Below are positions 59,803 to 64,000 of a DNA stretch of 64,000 nt, piece by piece. How positions within the stretch are numbered: position 1 is the stretch's first letter; each line of letters begins with the position of its first letter. The DNA lies in contig WNNJ02001015.1 in NCBI GenBank assembly GCA_012934845.2, positions 20,045-84,044 of the forward strand, written 5' to 3'. The DNA is from Pomphorhynchus laevis. Taxonomy: Eukaryota; Acanthocephala; Palaeacanthocephala; Echinorhynchida; Pomphorhynchidae. Made by a program: the position numbers and the translations under genes. Below the pieces are notes generated by a model that saw only the letters and a program-made list of their open reading frames with translations, was not told where the DNA came from and searched no databases.

Positions 59803-59899
59803 GAAAGATGTTTATAATCGACAAAGTTTATTAAATTTACCGGTAGAGAAACCAAGTTTATCAGCTTATAGTGATCGAATTGGATTATTTAAATACTGA
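59803..59899 (+). CDS. Candidate terminal exon, uncertain
   Basis: After TTTCAAACAG an open run reads LKDVYNRQSLLNLPVEKPSL then SAYSDRIGLFKY and ends at TGA. The composition is protein-like and the ending recalls the liprin tail (RQIGAFS), but the acceptor would need a preceding phase-1 exon and none is seen. It could also be a small ORF from ATG at 59792. Confidence 0.2.
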
Positions 59900-61239
59900 T
59901 CCAATACTTTGACATATAGAGTAGAGAATAAAACTTGAATTTTCAAGGAAATCAGTATTTACATACTGATTACATACTTCATACATTTATTATCGATGAT
60001 AATAAATATCTTTCACTCGTTTGACTTTAATTGTTAATTAATTATTTTAATTAATTTAATTAATTGTTTAATTGTTGATTCATAGTTAATTTTTTCACTA
60101 AATATTTACGATAAATACTACATGATGGCTACATATCAACTTCATCAATTAAATAATTTTTATGTTAGTGCGATCAACAATACAAAAATGCAAATTAATT
60201 TAATTTTGAATTAATTTTAAAATCAATGTTCAAAGCAGGAATGCTTTAAAACATGTAATTTTTTATTGTTTAGGTTGTAAAGAAACACAGTCCTACGACA
60301 TTTGTATAAAATTGTATTTTATCAATACCATTAACAATAGTTTCCAGAGCAGAACCATTTCCACAATTTATGTAAACTTTTTACTTTTATTTTCTATTTC
60401 TGTTAAGTTTTACATTTTGATATAATGTTTCTTTTGAAATAAATTTTTTTATGTTTATCCTAGATTTAACAGTCAATACACGAATTTGAAATATTAGAAA
60501 TTATAAAAGTATTATATTACAAATCTAATTAGAATATATAAAATTTAATATTATTTTAATATATAAAATATAATCTAAATTAATTTAAGGTATTAATAAA
60601 TTCAATATGAGAATGTAATTTTTTTGTTTTAATATTTAGTAAAAGTATATATTTATATATAAAAAAATATAAATATATATATTTATATATTTTTATAATA
60701 TATAAATCTATTATAAATATAATTTTATATTTATTTCCAAATATATTTTTATTTGGAAATAGATTTTTCAGTTAATTAACTCAGTTAGCTTGATTTAATC
60801 TACTTTTTAAATATTGAATTTTTGCATAGGATTTATATATCAGCAAACTTTATTTTTGTTAATTTGCAGCTATTAGGGAAAGGGGGCAAATGTTTTATAA
60901 AAATTATTACTTTTAGGACACATTTTTATTGAATTAATCATTTCATTATATTTATTTGGAATAATTAAAGCCTACATATTGTTTAGTATTCCAAATCCCT
61001 CTATAGATTTAACTAAATTGCTGATTTTAAGACAGTTTTTGAGCATTTTCTTTAGATTTATCGTCTTTCTACAGTATTTGTATGAATTCTTGGATCGCCT
61101 CAATCCAATAATATTTTGTTTTTATTTTGTTTTATGTTTTTTCGTCTATTCAATGGTTGACCGAAAAATGCTGACGTCCTTCTTCACTCAATTCATTGTA
61201 TTCTTTCCACATATCTCCAAACCAATAACTGCGTTACGT

Positions 61240-61810
61240 CAAATGAATTTGTGTGGTAAAAGCCGAACCAGCTTTGATGATCGGCTAATCATTCCAATCA
61301 CCCAATATTTCTGCCTTTTAATAATTCTGACTTGATTGTTTTTAAGTGAGTAGATATACATCTCATGTACTTTAAGCTCGTCTTCTTTGCCTCCGATTTT
61401 ATCAATGTTGGCGTTAGATTTTGACAAAATAATCTCTCTTAGTAAATACCTGCAGTTTCCTTATGAATTTTGATCTGTCTCTGCTTTAGCTGTTGACTTG
61501 TTTTCACTATAGCTTTACATAAAATCAAAAACTTGACTTATTTTTAAACGGTCAAAACTATACTGTAGCCCGATGGAGATGCAGACCTCCTACACCCGGG
61601 GAGTTGGCATCATATTCTCATATCTAAGCCAAGCCGAGTTTTGCATTTCTCACTTTTCAGTTCATATCCACAAATAGGGCATACAATTAGCACTGCCTTA
61701 ATTATTCCCATCTCTCTGGCATACTCAAATACTGTGCTACCATCTACAGAGAGCTTTACAAGTCCTCTTTTGATCATTCTAGACGTGCACAAAAATGTAT
61801 AAAATACCAA
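61240..61810 (-). pseudogene. Merlin-like (ISXO2/IS1595) transposase relic
   Basis: Two minus-strand frames fit a Merlin transposase in order. 61610-61810 reads …VFEYAREMGIIKAVLIVCPI followed by CGYELKSEKC, the N-terminal zinc-ribbon region. 61239-61427 reads NIDKIGGKEDELKVHEMYIY then NQVRIIKRQKYWVIGMISRS, matching the IGG…VEIDES…KYNRGR…WVFGGI.R region. The catalytic Asp of IDES is not kept and the frame is interrupted between them, so it is inactive. The + strand frame at 60979-61335 is largely antisense to this. DDE enzymes of this family move elements with short inverted ends; I could not find those ends. Confidence 0.5.
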
Positions 61811-62998
61811 ACATTATCTTCTAAAAATTAATTCTATTTTATTAAAATTTTTACCCATTTTCTTCCCTACATATCTGCCATAGGAATTTGAAATACAATA
61901 TTTTTCGTGGGTTTTATCTATTTCAGATAATGAACTGATTAATCATATCAGGTTACTGAGTCTACATATATTAAATTATTTATAGATTAAACATAATAAA
62001 TAAAATAATAAAATAAAAATAAATCGTTTAATAATTGTATATAAGATTTTATATAACAAAATTTATTTAATTCATTTTATTTAATTAAACTTATAATTAA
62101 AAATTTAAAATTGAAATTTGAATACAAAATTTAACAAAAACTTTATTTTAAATATAATTATTTTCAATTAAATTTTCGCCTCCTTTCCACCCAATAATTT
62201 ACAATTATCATTTATTTTTCATTTAATTAGATTTTACTAGTGAAATATTAAAATTAGAAAATAATTTTATATATTATTTATGATAAATTTCATCATAAAA
62301 AACTCTATCATAAACTTTTGTTAATAAAAAAGTTTATAATCACAGTTTGTGAAAAATGGTTTTATTATGCAGCTAGTAAGTGGTTAAATATAATTTTATC
62401 CAGTTTTGCTGATACTTCTCCAAAATTAAAACCAAAAATTAAAATGGAAAATGGTTATATTTTTCCAATAGTGATCGTATATCCTTGAACATCAAGGTTA
62501 TCACATATGATTAATCTCAAATTGATGACATTTAGATCAAAATAATCTGATATTTTGGAACCAAAATATGTTTAACGCATCGATAAAATTTCTACATTTT
62601 GTAATTTCGCCATTAAGCAGATATGAACAATTAGCGAATTTTATGTTATAGGAAATTGTATAAAAGGAATAGACTTATGATGAGTGCATTAAATAGTTAC
62701 AATTCTTAATCTCAGGCATCTTGATGAAACTGAATTCGTGCTGATTACGAAAAAGTGTCGATCAATCAGCCGAATTTAGAATTAAACACCAACACCACCC
62801 ATTACTCTCTTTCACCCTGGCTTCAGATCGTCTTTGGCGGGTTTGATGTTATTGACGAAAATTATGGTTCTATTTGACATTAAAAATACATCTGTATGAC
62901 GCAGTTACGTGCTCAAAGTGGTAACGTTTCGATCTCTGAATATAAGGTCTATTCTAGGGTAACCTATAAATATTGACTTGAAAAAGGGATATAAAATA
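61705..62998. repeat. 1.29-kb duplicated block, copy 2
   Basis: Near-identical to 25907-27192, same orientation. Here the Merlin-like N-terminal end continues leftward into more transposase sequence, which copy 1 lacks, so copy 2 or its source is the fuller version. The block ends at GATATAAAATAA as in copy 1. Confidence 0.9.
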
Positions 62999-64000
62999 AT
63001 CCGTATTGAGAACATTGATGGAGCAAGCATCAATGACAGGGAGCAGACTTACGATATCAAAATGGCAATACAATTTATTGGGTCTTTTTTAAATAAAAAG
63101 ACCCAATAATATTGTTTAAAGGAGCACACAAAAATTGTTAGCATCAAAAAATAAATAAACTTCAGTCTTTTAACAGCTACTGTTGCCATCTTTAGATTTA
63201 AAAAAGCAAAAAAAAATATAAAATGAAAAGTGAGTCATCAAAATGACTTTGAGTCATCTGACTTACATAATAATTTTATGATAATCATCTAGAAGTAAAT
63301 GCCGTAAAAACAATTTATTCTTATGTGAATATATAATTATAATTAAATTAATTTAATTATTATAATTTAATTATAATCAACATAATTTTGTTGATTTCAA
63401 TGTCTTAAATGAGAACACCAGTTTGAAATTAGCGATTTTAATTTTTACACAACTATTAGTAGTTGTTTAAATGTCGGCATATCTGAGGGAGGTATGGAAG
63501 AAACAAATTATAATTATTATCAACTCTGTAATTATATAAAATTCAATATTCAGACAGTTTTTAATGTAAAGCATATAAATCAACATTTTAGCATTTTATA
63601 CGAATAAAAAACTCCAAAGTAACCAGCACGTATTTTAAAAAATATTTTTTTATAGTAATCGAAATTACACGCAATCAGCATGTCTCTTTCAATATTAAAG
63701 AAATAATAAGATTTATATTTTAATTTTAATAGCTAAACTAAATATTTATAGATACTGAAATTCAGATATGAATTTCAAAATCTAAGCTGTCATTTTAAAA
63801 ACTAAAATGCTTATCAATAAAGAACAAGAAATATTAGCTCCTTTAAATTGAAACAAGAATGCATACAGCAAGAATAAAATATAAAACATTTATATTATTA
63901 AATTATTATAAATTATATTTTAAAATTATTATTAAAATAATTTTATATTATTATACTTAATATTGATATTTAAATTTATATTGACAAAATAAATATTAAA
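62999..64000. other. AT-rich DNA, no gene
   Basis: Only a hairpin TTGGGTCTTTTT/AAAAAGACCCAA (63078-63108) and AT-rich sequence are seen. Confidence 0.4.

Noticed and set aside
60979-61335. 118-codon hydrophobic + strand frame, membrane-like
   Set aside because: Its right part is antisense to the Merlin-like transposase and the rest is AT-rich; hydrophobicity follows from T-rich codons.
1-64000. tRNA or rRNA genes, retroviral or LTR elements
   Set aside because: No cloverleaf with A and B boxes, no rRNA-like block, and no protease, integrase or long terminal repeat pair was recognised.

Overview
The window is AT-rich (about three quarters A+T by eye) eukaryotic DNA from an invertebrate animal. 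It holds one split host gene with small exons and multi-kilobase introns, standard GT/AG splice sites, and a heavy load of retroelements: Penelope-like elements (PLEs), three kinds of LINE, a Merlin-like DNA transposase remnant and minisatellites. There are no bacterial operons, rRNA, recognisable tRNA or CRISPR. The phylum cannot be fixed from the sequence; arthropod, nematode and flatworm all remain possible.

Host gene: the + strand carries a liprin-beta (PPFIBP family) gene. Seven exons between 34975 and 49768 encode the three SAM domains and are recognised with high confidence. Upstream exons at 18839-18923 and 19789-19918 (with the conserved basic 'KGIKAIFG' segment before SAM1) and probably 7552-7716 join them in a consistent chain of splice phases. 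A 41-nt exon at 4328 and a 51-nt exon at 57387 are phase-compatible candidates. The 5' coiled-coil exons are not visible and the 3' end is unresolved.

Layout: 1-7.5 kb, PLE copy A and a small LINE 3' end; 7.7-18.8 kb intron, a 14-bp minisatellite split by a decayed restriction-like-endonuclease LINE and an OTU-protease relic, then a decayed endonuclease/RT LINE; 19.9-35 kb intron, a 1-kb repeat, PLE copy B, a 1.29-kb duplicated block and several palindromic elements; 35-37.9 kb, a PLE GIY-YIG fragment between inverted repeats; 38-43.3 kb intron, a nearly intact Jockey/I-like LINE among repeats with hammerhead-like cores; 44-49 kb intron, local duplications; 49.8-64 kb, a second copy of the 1-kb repeat, further PLE copies (one with a GIY-YIG endonuclease piece upstream of the RT), a 209-bp tandem array, a Merlin-like relic and the second 1.29-kb block.

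Main point of interest: several unrelated-looking repeats carry the same RNA-like module, CTGATGA + hairpin + GAAA, the core of a hammerhead ribozyme. In the PLE 3' region it can be drawn as an almost complete hammerhead entered through stem II, combined with a GC-rich pseudoknot. Many copies have one extra nucleotide after CTGATGA, which departs from the canonical ribozyme.
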